A DNA stretch of 64,000 nt, taken from contig JALHMJ010000001.1 in NCBI GenBank assembly GCA_022844105.1, positions 509,264 through 573,263 on the forward strand. The letters run 5' to 3'. The notes below the pieces were generated by a model, which was given only the letters and a program-made list of their open reading frames with translations, was not told where the DNA came from and did no database searches. Position numbers and translations under genes: made by a program. Every line of letters starts with the position of its first letter. The stretch's first letter is position 1. Shown here piece after piece: positions 27,627-38,293 of this stretch. Source of the DNA: Hyphomicrobium sp. (lineage in GTDB: Bacteria > Pseudomonadota > Alphaproteobacteria > Rhizobiales > Hyphomicrobiaceae).

Positions 27627-28862
27627 CTAATTTAGGGACTCGATAACAGTTCGTGCCAGGGCGCGGGCTTCCCGATCAGCGCTGAGGACGTCGTCGAGTG
27701 ACTGCGTAGCACAGATCAAGCCCCGCGCCTCGGCGTGTTCGAGGGTTTGGCGGACGATACGGGATATATCGAGAAACCCTATGTTTGCGTTCAAAAAAGC
27801 GTCGACAGCGATTTCGTTGGCGGCGTTCAGGATCGCAGACGCGCTGCCGCCGCGGCGCAGGGCGTCCTTGGCTATGCTGGGGCCGGGAAAGCGGACGGCA
27901 TCCACCGGTTCAAACGTCAGTGACCCGATCTTGACGAGGTCGAGTTTCGCCGTCGGTGTGGTGCGTCGCTCGGGCCAGTTCAGCGCCAGCGCGATGGGCG
28001 TGCGCATATCCGGCGGGCCCAATTGCGCGATGACCGATCCGTCGATGTAGTGGACGAGGCAATGGACAACCGATTGGGGATGGACGACGGCGTCGAGTTG
28101 ATCGACGCCGACTGGAAACAGATGATAGGCCTCGATCAGTTCCAGTCCTTTGTTCATCAAAGTCGCGCTGTCGATGGTGATCTTGGCGCCCATCGCCCAG
28201 TTGGGATGTTTGAGTGCCTGCTCGGGCCGGGCGTCTTTCAGCTGCTCTAGCGACCAGCAGCGAAAGGGCCCGCCGGACGCGGTGAGAACGATGCGCTCGA
28301 CGGCAGTGCGCTCAGCGCCGGCCAGTGACTGCAGGGCGGCGGAATGTTCGCTATCGACCGGGAGCAGTTCAGCGCCGGCCTTACGGACCTCGGACAAGAA
28401 GACGTCGCCAGCTGAGACGAGGCATTCCTTGTTGGCCAGCGCCACGCGGCGACCCTGGCGCGCGGCGGCAAACGTTGGACGCAGCCCCGCGGCTCCAACG
28501 ATGGCCGCCATCGTGCAGTCGGCGGGCCGGGAGGCGGCGTCGACGAGGGCTGCCTCGCCGGCAGCCGTTTCAATGCCGGTTCCCGACAACCGTTGTTTCA
28601 GCTCGGCGTAGCACGTCTCGTCGCCGACGACGGCAAGGCGCGCACGGTGGGCGATGGCGAGGCGGGCTAGTTTTTCCACATTGCACTGGGCCGTGAGTGC
28701 GATGATCTCAAAGCGTTCTGGCTCACGTCCGACGAGGTCGAGCGTGCTCTCGCCGATCGAGCCGGTGGCGCCCAGAACTGTGAGCCGTTGCGGTTCGGCC
28801 AGCGGCCGCTCGCCATGGTCGGCGAGCTTGATCGCGGCGGGTCTCGTAAACTGAGCCGTCAT
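27627..28862 (-). CDS. dxr: 1-deoxy-D-xylulose 5-phosphate reductoisomerase
   Basis: Committed step of the MEP isoprenoid pathway: DXP to MEP with NADPH. 411 residues from the chosen ATG (MTAQFTRP). The NADPH-binding start VLGATGSIGESTLDL, the metal/substrate segment PVDSEHSAALQ and the ASGGPFR loop are present. The start lies four bases after the cdsA stop; the longer frame to 28916 overlaps cdsA. Confidence 0.97.
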   Translation of the reverse strand: MTAQFTRPAAIKLADHGERPLAEPQRLTVLGATGSIGESTLDLVGREPERFEIIALTAQCNVEKLARLAIAHRARLAVVGDETCYAELKQRLSGTGIETAAGEAALVDAASRPADCTMAAIVGAAGLRPTFAAARQGRRVALANKECLVSAGDVFLSEVRKAGAELLPVDSEHSAALQSLAGAERTAVERIVLTASGGPFRCWSLEQLKDARPEQALKHPNWAMGAKITIDSATLMNKGLELIEAYHLFPVGVDQLDAVVHPQSVVHCLVHYIDGSVIAQLGPPDMRTPIALALNWPERRTTPTAKLDLVKIGSLTFEPVDAVRFPGPSIAKDALRRGGSASAILNAANEIAVDAFLNANIGFLDISRIVRQTLEHAEARGLICATQSLDDVLSADREARALARTVIESLN

Positions 28863-28866
28863 TGGG

Positions 28867-29730
28867 TCATCCGCCGAACAACAACGCTGTCGCTGGCGAT
28901 TGCGGATTGACTGCAAAGGCTACGAACCCGGCCGCAGCCGACGCAAACACGAGGCCGTCGACCCGATCCATGATACCTCCGTGACCGGGAATAATCGTGC
29001 CCGAATCCTTGATGCCGAAGCTGCGCTTCAGAGCCGATTCTGTCAGGTCGCCGAGTTGGGCGACGATGCCCAGGATGATGCCCGATGCACCGAGCATGGC
29101 CGGATCGGCCCCGATCCATTGGCCAAATGCGGCACTGACGATCCCGGCGGTCAGGATGCCGCCGAGGAACCCCGCCCATGTCTTGTTCGGCGACACGGCG
29201 GTGGCGAGCTTGGGGCCGCCAATCATACGCCCGAAAATGAAAGCTGCAATGTCGGTGGCAATGACCGCGAGAAGGATGAACAGCACCGCAGTCAATCCGT
29301 GCGGCTGATCTTCGCGCAACCAGATCAACGACACGACTGGAAGGCCGGCGTAGAGTACGCCTTCCGCCGAGAGCAGCGGCCGGTTCCCGAAGCAGAGCAA
29401 CCCCGTCAGAATCGCGCCGGCCACCACCGCGGCAATCCCTAGCGCGGCCAGACCGAACGCGGTCAATATCGCAGCGATCACGACGGTCGCACCTTGGACG
29501 GCGAGACCGGCGTCGAGATCGACGCGGCGAACGATGCGGGTCCATTCGATGCTGGTCAGCATCGCAACGCCGGCGACCAGACATGCAAACGAGAATGGGC
29601 CAAAGTAGAGTAAAGCTCCCGCGACCAACGCCATGATGATGCCCGACGCGACGCGGACGGCGACATCGCGAGCACCACTGCGCGGCAATGCTACGGCCGT
29701 ACCGGAGATTTCGGCCGGGTCAGAGTTCAT
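28867..29730 (-). CDS. cdsA: Phosphatidate cytidylyltransferase
   Basis: Makes CDP-diacylglycerol from phosphatidate and CTP at the inner membrane. 287 residues with about eight transmembrane helices and the C-terminal family signature KDSGTIIPGHGGIMDRVDGL, which carries the metal-binding Asp residues. The ATG at 29730 follows GAGG and lies seven bases after uppS; the frame to 29910 overlaps uppS. Confidence 0.96.
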   Translation of the reverse strand: MNSDPAEISGTAVALPRSGARDVAVRVASGIIMALVAGALLYFGPFSFACLVAGVAMLTSIEWTRIVRRVDLDAGLAVQGATVVIAAILTAFGLAALGIAAVVAGAILTGLLCFGNRPLLSAEGVLYAGLPVVSLIWLREDQPHGLTAVLFILLAVIATDIAAFIFGRMIGGPKLATAVSPNKTWAGFLGGILTAGIVSAAFGQWIGADPAMLGASGIILGIVAQLGDLTESALKRSFGIKDSGTIIPGHGGIMDRVDGLVFASAAAGFVAFAVNPQSPATALLFGG

Positions 29731-29737
29731 GCCGGCC

Positions 29738-30490
29738 TCAGGCCGTCGATCGCTGCGTGAGGCCGCCAAAGCGGCGATCGCGCGCGTGATAGGTCTTGAT
29801 CGCTTCGTCGAGTAGTTCCTGGCCGAAATCGGGCCAGTACGCGTCAAGAAAGATGAACTCGGTGTAGGCGGTCTGCCAGAGGAGGAAATTCGAAAGCCGC
29901 ATTTCGCCACTGGTGCGGATCAACAGATCCGGATCGGGAATGCCGGCGGTGTCGAGGCTGGCGGACAAATGCTCGGGCTCGATCGCATCGGGATCAAGTT
30001 CGCCGCGAGCGACTTTATGCGCCAGTTGGCGTGCGGCCTTGGCTATCTCGGCGCGCGATCCGTAGTTGAACGCAATGACCAGGGATAGCCCCGTGTTCTG
30101 CGAAGTCAGGTCTCGCGCCTCGTCGATCAGGGCCATCAGTTCGGGATCGACGCGGTCGCGTTCGCCGATGACCATAACGCGAACATTGGATTTGTGCAGA
30201 TCCGCCAAGTCGCTTTTGATGAAGCGGCGCATAAGGCCCATCAAGTCGTCGATCTCGGCGGCCGGACGCGACCAGTTTTCTGACGAGAAACTGTAAATCG
30301 TGAGAAAGGCGATGTCGCGCTCGCGGGCCGCGCGGACGGTGCGGCGGACCGCTTCGACGCCTTGGCGGTGACCCCAGGTTCGCGGCAGACCGCGTTCGGC
30401 GGCCCAGCGGCCGTTTCCGTCCATGATGATGGCCACATGACGCGGGGGCGCGAGGGCTGGGAATGCACCGGGGCTCGTCTGCGATCTCAT
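29738..30490 (-). CDS. uppS: Undecaprenyl diphosphate synthase
   Basis: Cis-prenyltransferase that makes the C55 lipid carrier for peptidoglycan and O-antigen. 250 residues with [13 protein letters not shown] (catalytic Asp near 24), FSSENWSRP, and the C-terminal [19 protein letters not shown] and ARDRRFGG motifs. Confidence 0.97.
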   Translation of the reverse strand: MRSQTSPGAFPALAPPRHVAIIMDGNGRWAAERGLPRTWGHRQGVEAVRRTVRAARERDIAFLTIYSFSSENWSRPAAEIDDLMGLMRRFIKSDLADLHKSNVRVMVIGERDRVDPELMALIDEARDLTSQNTGLSLVIAFNYGSRAEIAKAARQLAHKVARGELDPDAIEPEHLSASLDTAGIPDPDLLIRTSGEMRLSNFLLWQTAYTEFIFLDAYWPDFGQELLDEAIKTYHARDRRFGGLTQRSTA

Positions 30491-30561
30491 GGGCTCGGCC
30501 GGACCTGCGATTTGGCTCGTCGGAGAGCGGGTTGCCTCGTGTCGTGCGCGGTGGTGAGCGT

Positions 30562-31125
30562 TCAGACCTTCTGGATTTCGGTTTCCTTCGTTGAGAGGGT
30601 CTGGTCGATTTCCTTGATCAATCTATCGGTCAACTCCTGCACCTTAGCGGAGTTCTTCTTGTGATCGTCCTCGCTCATTTTTCCGTCCTTCTCGAGCTTC
30701 TTGAGAAGATCAAGGCCATCGCGGCGCACGTTGCGCACGGCAATCCTGTGGCTTTCGGCATACTTATGAGCCTGTTTGACGAGTTCGTTGCGCCGATCTG
30801 CGGTCGGTGCGGGAAGCGGCAAGCGGATCAGCTGCCCATCGACAACCGGATTGACGCCCAGATTGGCCTCACGCAATGCTTTGTCGACAGCGATCACGTT
30901 GGAGCGATCCCAGACTTGTACCGCAATCATGCGCGCTTCGGGCGTCGTGATGGTCGCGAGCTGGTTCAGTGGCATGCGCGATCCATAAACGACCACCTGC
31001 ACCGGATCGAGCAGATGTGCGCTGGCCCGGCCCGTGCGCAGGCCCTGCAATTCACGCTTGAATGCGTCGATTGACGCGCGCATCCGATTTTCCAATTCCT
31101 TGATATCGTATGTCAAAGCGGACAT
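30562..31125 (-). CDS. frr: Ribosome recycling factor
   Basis: Splits post-termination ribosomes with EF-G. 187 residues; both ends match RRF ([26 protein letters not shown] start; three-helix-bundle C-terminus with [18 protein letters not shown]). It lies in the pyrH-frr-uppS order. The 135 bases upstream hold no gene. Confidence 0.97.
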   Translation of the reverse strand: MSALTYDIKELENRMRASIDAFKRELQGLRTGRASAHLLDPVQVVVYGSRMPLNQLATITTPEARMIAVQVWDRSNVIAVDKALREANLGVNPVVDGQLIRLPLPAPTADRRNELVKQAHKYAESHRIAVRNVRRDGLDLLKKLEKDGKMSEDDHKKNSAKVQELTDRLIKEIDQTLSTKETEIQKV

Positions 31126-31260
31126 CGTCTTTCCTTGTCGTAGCCTCAGTCATGCCGGCGCCAGGGCTTTGTCGTCGCCCGTATTCGCGGTAGACCAAAC
31201 GCCAGCTGGAGGCGGCGATCTTGTCGCAAGTGGACCGGCCAGTGACAACTCCCGCAGGCC

Positions 31261-31989
31261 TCACGCCTCGATCACCGTCGCCCGGGCGTCCCCTCTCATG
31301 ACCTTCAGCAGGTTGCCGGCCTCCTCAATGGCACAAACAATTACCGGAAGTCGATTATCGCGGGCAAGCGCGATCGCCGCTCCGTCCATGACCTTGAGGT
31401 CGCGCGCTAAGACCTCCGCGTAAGTCAAGCGGTCGTAGCGGACGGCGGACGGATCCTTCTTGGGATCGGCCGAATAGACCCCGTCCACCTGTGTCGCCTT
31501 CACCACCGCCTCGCATGATGTCTCGATGGCGCGCAGCGTGGCTGCCGTATCCGTGGTGAAGAACGGGTTTCCCGTGCCTGCTGCAAAGACGACGATCCTG
31601 CCCTGGGCCAAGTGGCTCAACGCCCGGGGACGGACGTAGCTTTCGCACACGGTCTCCATCGGGATCGCGGACATGACGCGCGCATCGCCTCCCCGTGCGG
31701 TCAAGGCGTGCTGAAAGGCCAGCGCATTCATGACGGTGGCGAGCATGCCCATGTAGTCGCCGGTGGCCCGATCCATGCCGTTGGCCGCGCCTTGCAAGCC
31801 GCGATAAATGTTGCCGCCGCCGACCACGACGGCGATCTCACCGCCGGCCTTGACCGCATCAACGATATCGCCAGCCAGACGGTCGGCCACGCTCATGTCG
31901 ATGCCGTAGGCGCTGCGTCCCATCAGCGCTTCGCCCGAGAGCTTGATCAGGAGACGCTTATATCTGAGACCGCCTGGACCGGACGCCAT
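31261..31989 (-). CDS. pyrH: UMP kinase
   Basis: Phosphorylates UMP to UDP in pyrimidine synthesis; hexameric and allosterically controlled by GTP and UTP. 242 residues of the amino-acid-kinase fold: [13 protein letters not shown], the VGGGNIYRG glycine loop, [16 protein letters not shown], and the [16 protein letters not shown] segment. Confidence 0.97.
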   Translation of the reverse strand: MASGPGGLRYKRLLIKLSGEALMGRSAYGIDMSVADRLAGDIVDAVKAGGEIAVVVGGGNIYRGLQGAANGMDRATGDYMGMLATVMNALAFQHALTARGGDARVMSAIPMETVCESYVRPRALSHLAQGRIVVFAAGTGNPFFTTDTAATLRAIETSCEAVVKATQVDGVYSADPKKDPSAVRYDRLTYAEVLARDLKVMDGAAIALARDNRLPVIVCAIEEAGNLLKVMRGDARATVIEA

Positions 31990-32171
31990 ATTAGCTCCTT
32001 AGCGCCCGTCAGGCCTGTGGCCGAGCGCCCACTCTCATATGCCGCACCGTATGCCGAGTCGCGGGGCCATTTGTTGCCGGAGTGCGTCATTAATGGCGCT
32101 GTTTTGCATATTCCAGCCCTTTTTCGACATCTCATGTGCGATGCCGAAAGTGTTCGCCGGCAATTTTTGAG

Positions 32172-32197
32172 TTGGCCGGCGGGTGACCGCCGGCCAA
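32172..32197. terminator. Hairpin between tsf and pyrH
   Basis: TTGGCCGGCGG-GTGA-CCGCCGGCCAA, a perfect 11-bp stem, 30 bases after the tsf stop. No T tract follows on the minus strand (CTCAAAAATT), so it may be an attenuator or mRNA-stabilising structure instead of a full terminator. Confidence 0.5.
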
Positions 32198-32227
32198 ATG
32201 TGCAGGCCAGCTTGAATGCGACGGCGG

Positions 32228-33169
32228 TCAAGCGCCTTTTGAGGCGGCCACGGTCTTGGCGACCTCGGCGGCGAAGTCCTCTTCTTTCTTCTCGATGCCT
32301 TCACCCAATTCGTAGCGCAAGAAGCCCACGATTTTTAGCGGGGCACCGGCGGCCTTTTCTGCGACCTTGGCGGCTTCCTCAACGGTCGCCTTGCCATCGA
32401 GCACGAAGACCTGGCTCAGAAGGCAGGCTTGCTGGAAGAATTCCTTCTTCAAACGGCCTTCGACCATTTTGTCGACGATGTCCTTGGGCTTGCCCGATGC
32501 CAGTGCCTGCTCGGTGTAGAAGGCGCGCTCCTTCTCGACGGTAGCCGGATCGAGATCGGCCGGCGTCATTGCCAGCGGCTTGGCGGCGGCCACATGCATC
32601 GCCACCTGACGGCCGAAGGTCATCAGGGTATTGGTGTCGCCCGCGCTTTCGATGGCAACGAGCACGCCGATCTTGCCGAGGCCGTCAGCTGCTTTGTTGT
32701 GCACATAATCGGCAACGACGCCGTCCTTAACAGTGAGAGAGCCGGTGCGGCGCACGCCCATGTTTTCGCCGATGGTCGCGACCGCTTCCTTGACGGTCGC
32801 CTCAACCGTATCGGACGATCCGGGATAGGTGGCGGCGAGCAGCTTGGCGGTGTCGCCGTTGGCTGCGGGAGCCAGCGAGACGATTTTTTGCACCATTTCC
32901 TGGAACTGAGGATTGCGAGCCACGAAGTCTGTTTCGGAGTTCACTTCAACGACCGCGCCCGACTTGACCATCGAGACGACACCGATGAGGCCCTGGGCCG
33001 CAATGCGGTCCGACTTTTTGGCGGCCTTCGATAAACCTTTCTTGCGCAGCCACTCGATGGCGGCGTCCATGTCGCCATTGGCTTCGGTCAAGGCCGTCTT
33101 GCAGTCCATCATGCCCGCGCCGGTTTTCTCGCGCAGGTCCTTCACCATTGCTGCGGTGATCATGCTCAT
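32228..33169 (-). CDS. tsf: Elongation factor Ts
   Basis: Nucleotide exchange factor for EF-Tu. 313 residues: N-terminal UBA-like domain (VKDLREKTGAGMMDCKTALTEA), then the core domains with VVEVNSETDFVARN. AAGGAG lies seven bases before the first ATG (33167-33169); a second in-phase ATG six bases on is less well placed. It is downstream of rpsB, with a strong stem-loop in the gap. Confidence 0.97.
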   Translation of the reverse strand: MSMITAAMVKDLREKTGAGMMDCKTALTEANGDMDAAIEWLRKKGLSKAAKKSDRIAAQGLIGVVSMVKSGAVVEVNSETDFVARNPQFQEMVQKIVSLAPAANGDTAKLLAATYPGSSDTVEATVKEAVATIGENMGVRRTGSLTVKDGVVADYVHNKAADGLGKIGVLVAIESAGDTNTLMTFGRQVAMHVAAAKPLAMTPADLDPATVEKERAFYTEQALASGKPKDIVDKMVEGRLKKEFFQQACLLSQVFVLDGKATVEEAAKVAEKAAGAPLKIVGFLRYELGEGIEKKEEDFAAEVAKTVAASKGA

Positions 33170-33245
33170 GTCAGCTCCTTTCGCTCTCAGCGAGCGGGGT
33201 GCGAAGTGTCTTGGTTATTTGGACGTGTATTGGCGATCTAATTAC

Positions 33246-33301
33246 GAATAGGCGGGTCAACAAACGGGGATCACCCGTCCGTTGTTCCCGCACACCTATT
33301 C
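33246..33301 (-). promoter_or_regulatory. Large stem-loop between rpsB and tsf
   Basis: GAATAGG (33246-33252) pairs with CCTATTC (33295-33301), and inner arms CGGG...AACAAACGGG and CCCGT..GTTGTT.CCCG continue the stem with small bulges around an ATCA loop. The structure spans almost the entire 140-base gap between rpsB and tsf, starting nine bases after the rpsB stop. It could partly terminate transcription or set the S2:EF-Ts ratio by processing. Confidence 0.5.
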
Positions 33302-33309
33302 GCCATTTA

Positions 33310-34296
33310 TTACGCGGCTGCGGCGTCGACGAACTTCTTGGCCTGCGCAATCCAGCCTTCGGTTTCGATCTGACCCTTCAAGCGCAATAGCAGATCGAGC
33401 GCCTTGGCATTGTCGGCATCGAGGTCGGCGATTTGCCAGAAGTGGAACACGCCGGCGTCGTTGAGCCGCTGTTCGATCTTGGGCGAAATGCTGGTGATGC
33501 GCTTCAGGTCGTCGGCTTCGCCGCGCGGCGCGTCGATGCCCTTGAACTTGACCGGCAGCGATTCGACAGGCGGGTTGGCCATTGCGCCCACGTCGACGCC
33601 GGAGGACGACTGACTGCGCTCCAGACCGTCCAGAGCGGCCCGGGCGACAAGGTCACAGTACAGCGTGAGTGCGCGGCCGGCGTCGTCGTTGCCGGGAACC
33701 GGGAAGTCGATGCCGTCGGGATCGCAGTTGGTGTCGACGATGGCGACGATCGGAATGCCGAGCTTGCGGGCTTCGAGGATCGCGATCTTTTCCTTGTTGG
33801 TGTCGATCACGAACAGAAGATCGGGTACGCCGCCCATTTCCTTGATGCCGCCGCGCTCCTTTTCAAGGGTGTCGCGCTCGCGCTGAATGGTGAGGATTTC
33901 CTTTTTCGTGCGGCCTTGCGGATCGGCGAGGATGTCATCGAGCTGGCGCAGACGGCGGATCGAAGTCGAGATTGTCTTCCAGTTGGTCAGCGTGCCGCCG
34001 GGCCAGCGATGGTTGATGTAGTACTGGGCCGAGCGCTTGGCGGCCTCGGCAATGGCGTCGGAGGCCTGGCGCTTGGTTGCGACGAAGAGCACGCGACCGC
34101 CGCCGGCGACCGTGTCAGAAATCTTGAGCAGCGCCTGGTGCAGCATCGGCACCGTCTGCGTCAGATCGAGAATGTGAATGTTATTGCGGGCGCCGTAGAT
34201 GAACGGGGCCATCTTGGGGTTCCAGCGGTGCGACTGGTGACCGAAGTGCACGCCAGCTTCCAAAAGCTGACGCATGTTGAACGCGGGAAGCGTCAT
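33310..34296 (-). CDS. rpsB: Ribosomal protein S2 with C-terminal extension
   Basis: Small-subunit ribosomal protein. Residues 1-228 are standard S2 ([55 protein letters not shown]). Residues 229-328 are an extension: a Ser/Pro-rich linker, then a compact domain (about 262-326, [21 protein letters not shown]) that resembles a helix-hairpin-helix fold. Longer S2 proteins of this kind occur in some Hyphomicrobiales. The open frame runs up to 34611 into the dnaE end, but the S2 start is the ATG at 34296 with AAGGA upstream. Confidence 0.96.
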   Translation of the reverse strand: MTLPAFNMRQLLEAGVHFGHQSHRWNPKMAPFIYGARNNIHILDLTQTVPMLHQALLKISDTVAGGGRVLFVATKRQASDAIAEAAKRSAQYYINHRWPGGTLTNWKTISTSIRRLRQLDDILADPQGRTKKEILTIQRERDTLEKERGGIKEMGGVPDLLFVIDTNKEKIAILEARKLGIPIVAIVDTNCDPDGIDFPVPGNDDAGRALTLYCDLVARAALDGLERSQSSSGVDVGAMANPPVESLPVKFKGIDAPRGEADDLKRITSISPKIEQRLNDAGVFHFWQIADLDADNAKALDLLLRLKGQIETEGWIAQAKKFVDAAAA

Positions 34297-34440
34297 CAGC
34301 GGGTATCCTTTTTCCGGTTTAATCCTCCGCGGTTCGTTGTGAAGACGGCGACCCGGAAACCCGAGTTGCATATCGTCCACCGGAGCGCAAGACGGGGCTT
34401 TCAATCCGTCCAGCGCGCGAGCCGCGTGTGAGATGGGCGG

Positions 34441-34469
34441 TGTATGGCGGAAGATGGGGATTTTGGCAA
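34441..34469 (-). promoter_or_regulatory. Possible rpsB promoter
   Basis: On the minus strand TTGCCA (34464-34469), 17 bases, then CATACA (34441-34446), in the 205-base dnaE-rpsB gap. The spacing and -35 are good and the -10 is weak. Confidence 0.35.
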
Positions 34470-34501
34470 GCGGACGTCTGGCACGCCCGGTCGTGCAGCC
34501 C

Positions 34502-37500
34502 TCAAATCTCCAGCACTTCCACCACGCCGGGGACGGTCGAGAGATGGCCGGCTTGGGCGGGGGAGACGTCGTAACGGCCGGGGAGGATGATTTCCAGTTC
34601 GCGGGCGCCAACGGGAAGTACGAGGCGGATTTCGCCCCCCTTTCGGGCTCCTGTCTGACCGGGTTTCAGCTGCGCTTTCAATTCATCGACGACGCCGCGG
34701 CGGGCGGCGACGACACCCGTATCGAATACGATCTTCAGTCCCCGATCGATTTCGGCGGCCGCCTTATCGAGCGCCTCCATACTTTGGACGCGCAACTTGA
34801 CTGTGTCGCCGTCGCGCTCGGCTTCGACGTTGAGGACCACCGGCGTGCCGCCTTCCAGCAGGTCGCGGCAGGCGTTGAGCGTGTCGGAGAAAATCACCGC
34901 CTCGAACTGGCCGCTGGCATCCGAGAACATCGCGAAAGCGAATTTGTTGCCCTTCTGCGAGCGCCGCTCACGCGCGGAGATGACGATGCCCGCGAGCCGC
35001 CCGCCTGAGACGCCGCGCGCGGTTGCTGCTTCGAAGTCCACGAAACGGCGGACGCCCAGTTTTTTCAAGACAGTCTCATAGGCATCAAGCGGATGGCCTG
35101 AGAGGAAGAAGCCGATGGCATCGAATTCCTCTTGCAGGCGCTCCATCGGCGTCCAGGCTTTTGCGGGCTTAAGCTTGAGAGATGGACCTGACTGCGTCTC
35201 CATAGCCCCAAGTAGCCCAAGCTGACCGACCTCGTCGTCACTCGCTTTGTGGCCGGCTTCACGAATGATTTGTTCCACATTTGCATGGACCAGCGCCCGG
35301 TTGGGCTCCAGCGCGTCGAACGCGCCGGCCATGGCGAGCGTTTCCAGGCCGCGCTTGTTCAATGCCTTCGGGTTGAGGCGAGCGGCAAAATCGGCCAGCG
35401 AGCGGTAGGGTCCATCCGACGTTCGCGCTGCGACGATCGTTTCAACTGCCGACGCGCCGATGTTCTTCAAGGCCGCGAGTGAATAGCGAATGGAGCGCTG
35501 TCCCTTCTCCCCAACGGCTTCGGTGGGGAGAGGGCCAGGGTGAGGGGCAGCCGCTTGCGATAACGGCTGCTGCTGCCCCTCACCCCGACCCTCTCCCCGC
35601 ACGCGGGGAGGGGGGGAAGACATGGCGCCAGCCGAAACGGTCTCGACGAGAAAATCAACCTCAGAGGAATTCACATTTGGCGGCAGAACCGGAATGCCAC
35701 TCTTCTTGGCCTCCGACGCGAACATGGCGAGCTTGTCGGTGTTGCCCATGTCGAGCGTCATCGAGGCAGCGAGAAATTCCTCGCGGAAATTCGCCTTCAG
35801 ATAGGCCGTATGATAGCTGACGAGCGCGTAGGCGGCCGCGTGCGATTTGTTGAAGCCGTAGCCGGCGAACTTGTCGACGAGTTCGAAGATAAAGACGGCG
35901 TCGTCTTTCTTGACGCCGTTCTGCATCGCGCCATCGACGAAGCGCGCCTGCTGGCGGGCCATCTCAATCTTGTCTTTCTTGCCCATCGCACGGCGCAGAA
36001 GATCGGCGTCGCCGAGCGAATAACCGGCCAGCACCTGCGCGATCTGCATCACCTGTTCCTGATAGATGATGACGCCGTAGGTTTCTTTGAGGATGCTTTC
36101 CAGCATGGGATGCAAGAAATCGACCGGCTCTTCGCCGTGCTTGCGATTGATGTAGGTTGGAATGTTGTCCATGGGGCCAGGGCGATAGAGGGCCACCATC
36201 GCGATGATGTCTTCGAAGCGGTCGGGCTTGAGCCTTTTCAAGCTCTCGCGCATGCCGGTGCTTTCAAGCTGGAACACGCCAACCGTATCGGCTTTGGCGA
36301 GCAGCAGATAAGATGGCACATCGTCCAGCGGCAGCGTTGCCAAATCGATCGAGATGCCACGGCCGCGTTGCACGAGTTCAACGGCTTTTTCCAGCACGGT
36401 CAGTGTTTTCAGGCCGAGGAAGTCAAACTTCACGAGGCCCGCCGCTTCAACCATTTTCCAGTTGAACTGCGTGACCGGCATATTCGATTTCGGGTCGCGG
36501 TAGAGCGGCACAAGCTCATCCAGCGGACGATCACCGATCACGATGCCGGCGGCATGGGTAGATGCGTGCCGATAGAGACCTTCGAGTTTCTGCGCGACCT
36601 GCAACAGCCGCGCGACGACTTCGTCGGTATCGCGCGCTTCCTGCAATTTCGGTTCGCCTTCGATCGCTTGATCGAGTGTGACGGGGTTGGCCGGATTGTT
36701 CGGCACCAGCTTGCACAAACGGTCGACCTGACCATAGGGCATTTGCAGCACGCGACCGACATCTCGCAGCACCGCACGGGCCTGCAACTTGCCATGCGTG
36801 ATGATCTGCGCGACGCGGTCCGTGCCGTATTTCTGCTGTACGTAGCGGATGACTTCGTCGCGGCGATCCTGGCAGAAGTCGATGTCGAAATCGGGCATCG
36901 AAACGCGTTCGGGATTGAGAAAGCGCTCGAACAGGAGTCCGAAGCGCAAGGGATCGAGATCCGTGATCGTCAGCGACCAGGCGACGAGGGAGCCGGCGCC
37001 CGAACCGCGCCCCGGCCCGACGGGGATCCGGTTCGCCTTCGACCATTTGATGAAATCGGCAACGATCAGGAAGTAGCCGGGGAACTTCATCTTCGTGATC
37101 ACGTCGACTTCGAACGCCAAGCGATTCCAGTAATCCTCTGTCGTGAAGCCCGGCGCCAACGGGAGCACGGCAAGCCGCGTGCGCAACCCCTCCTCGGCCT
37201 GACGTTTCAATTCGGCTGCTTCGGCGGCCAGCTGATCGGCTTCCGACGCCGCGCTCGTCTGCACGAAGCGGGGCAGGATTGGCTTTCTGCCTTGCGGCCG
37301 AAATGCAGACCGCCGTGCAATTTCGACCGTGTTGGCAAGCGCTTCCGGCAAGTCGGCAAATACGGCCGCCATATCGTCGGCGCTCTTCATGTGATGTTCG
37401 CGCGTCACACGGCGGCGGTCGTCCTCGCCGACGTAGCGGCCGTCGGCGATGCACAATAGCGCGTCGTGGGCTTCGTAGTCGTCCGGTGTCGCGAAGTAGA

Positions 37501-38161
37501 CTTCGTTCGTGGCGACGATCGGCACATCTTGGTCGTAGGCGAGGCGGAGAAGCTGGGGTTCGACCTCCTGCTCGGCTCGCGTACCGTGCCGCTGAACCTC
37601 GACATACAGCCGGTCGCCAAAAGCGGTCTTGAGAAAGGCCAAGCGCTCTTCGGCGAGGCCCGGCTGACCGTCGAGCAGGGCGCGATCGATCGGTCCATCA
37701 GGACCGCCGGTCAGCGCGATGACACCTTCGGCATGGGCTGCGATTGCAATCGCGGTGACGAATGGCGCGTCTTCGCCAGCCGTGCCCAGATGCGCAATCG
37801 AGACGAGCTTCATCAGATTTGCGTAGCCGGCCTCGTTCATGGCGTAGAGCGCTAGGAGACCATCGCGCCAGGTATGCTGGCGCACACTCGGGCCCGGAAG
37901 CTGTCCCGGAGCGCTGCCCTTCTCTTTAAGCTGGCAGGCAAGCGAAACACCGACGATCGGCTGAATGCCGGCACCGGCGAGCTTGTCGGAGAATTCGAGC
38001 GCGCCGAACATGTTGTTGGTGTCGGTCAGGCCGAGAGCTGGAAAACCGTAGCCGTCCGATAGCTTCGCCAGCTTGGCGATCGGCAACGCGCCTTCAAGCA
38101 GCGAATAGGCGGAATGAACCTTGAGATGGATGAATTTCGGCATCATGGGAGATTCGGTCAT
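34502..38161 (-). CDS. dnaE: DNA polymerase III alpha subunit with in-frame palindromic insert
   Basis: Replicative polymerase. 1219 residues: PHP domain ([19 protein letters not shown]), palm with the catalytic aspartates in MPDFDIDF and the [14 protein letters not shown] glycine loop, fingers ([27 protein letters not shown]), tandem HhH ([18 protein letters not shown]), OB fold and C-terminal domain. About 38 residues (849-887, Pro/Gly/Glu/Gln-rich) just before the HhH region are encoded by a nested palindromic repeat (35502-35616) and have no counterpart in other DnaE proteins I can recall. The frame is intact, so the insert is translated and presumably tolerated in a surface loop. Confidence 0.97.
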   Translation of the reverse strand: MTESPMMPKFIHLKVHSAYSLLEGALPIAKLAKLSDGYGFPALGLTDTNNMFGALEFSDKLAGAGIQPIVGVSLACQLKEKGSAPGQLPGPSVRQHTWRDGLLALYAMNEAGYANLMKLVSIAHLGTAGEDAPFVTAIAIAAHAEGVIALTGGPDGPIDRALLDGQPGLAEERLAFLKTAFGDRLYVEVQRHGTRAEQEVEPQLLRLAYDQDVPIVATNEVYFATPDDYEAHDALLCIADGRYVGEDDRRRVTREHHMKSADDMAAVFADLPEALANTVEIARRSAFRPQGRKPILPRFVQTSAASEADQLAAEAAELKRQAEEGLRTRLAVLPLAPGFTTEDYWNRLAFEVDVITKMKFPGYFLIVADFIKWSKANRIPVGPGRGSGAGSLVAWSLTITDLDPLRFGLLFERFLNPERVSMPDFDIDFCQDRRDEVIRYVQQKYGTDRVAQIITHGKLQARAVLRDVGRVLQMPYGQVDRLCKLVPNNPANPVTLDQAIEGEPKLQEARDTDEVVARLLQVAQKLEGLYRHASTHAAGIVIGDRPLDELVPLYRDPKSNMPVTQFNWKMVEAAGLVKFDFLGLKTLTVLEKAVELVQRGRGISIDLATLPLDDVPSYLLLAKADTVGVFQLESTGMRESLKRLKPDRFEDIIAMVALYRPGPMDNIPTYINRKHGEEPVDFLHPMLESILKETYGVIIYQEQVMQIAQVLAGYSLGDADLLRRAMGKKDKIEMARQQARFVDGAMQNGVKKDDAVFIFELVDKFAGYGFNKSHAAAYALVSYHTAYLKANFREEFLAASMTLDMGNTDKLAMFASEAKKSGIPVLPPNVNSSEVDFLVETVSAGAMSSPPPRVRGEGRGEGQQQPLSQAAAPHPGPLPTEAVGEKGQRSIRYSLAALKNIGASAVETIVAARTSDGPYRSLADFAARLNPKALNKRGLETLAMAGAFDALEPNRALVHANVEQIIREAGHKASDDEVGQLGLLGAMETQSGPSLKLKPAKAWTPMERLQEEFDAIGFFLSGHPLDAYETVLKKLGVRRFVDFEAATARGVSGGRLAGIVISARERRSQKGNKFAFAMFSDASGQFEAVIFSDTLNACRDLLEGGTPVVLNVEAERDGDTVKLRVQSMEALDKAAAEIDRGLKIVFDTGVVAARRGVVDELKAQLKPGQTGARKGGEIRLVLPVGARELEIILPGRYDVSPAQAGHLSTVPGVVEVLEI
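35502..35616. repeat. Nested palindromic (REP/BIME-like) element inside dnaE
   Basis: About 115 bases. Outer hairpins are CCCTTCTCCCC / GGGGAGAGGG at one end and CTCTCCCCGC-ACGC-GGGGAGGGG at the other. The two halves are also inverted copies of each other (GGGGAGAGGG...GGTGAGGGGCAGCCG against CGGCTGCTGCTGCCCCTCACCC...CCCTCTCCCC) around GCGATAA. This is a paired, BIME-like arrangement of short palindromic repeats. The TCTCCCC/GGGGAGA and TCACC/GGTGA modules are typical of intergenic repeats in rhizobial genomes, and a related copy lies at 57808-57860. Confidence 0.85.
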
Positions 38162-38293
38162 CGGGAGAGATTAGCCCGGCCAGCCAGGGAGCGACGGCGT
38201 TTTCAACACTTATTCGACGATCTCTTCCGCCGCGCGATCGGTGGCCGGCGACGGACGCCTGTTCCGGGCGGAACAGCAGGCTGCCACGGCCAG

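Noticed and set aside
35810-37459. 549-codon plus-strand frame across dnaE
   Set aside because: It is a mirror of the dnaE codons in GC-rich DNA: no domain, no SD sequence, and dnaE on the other strand is certain.
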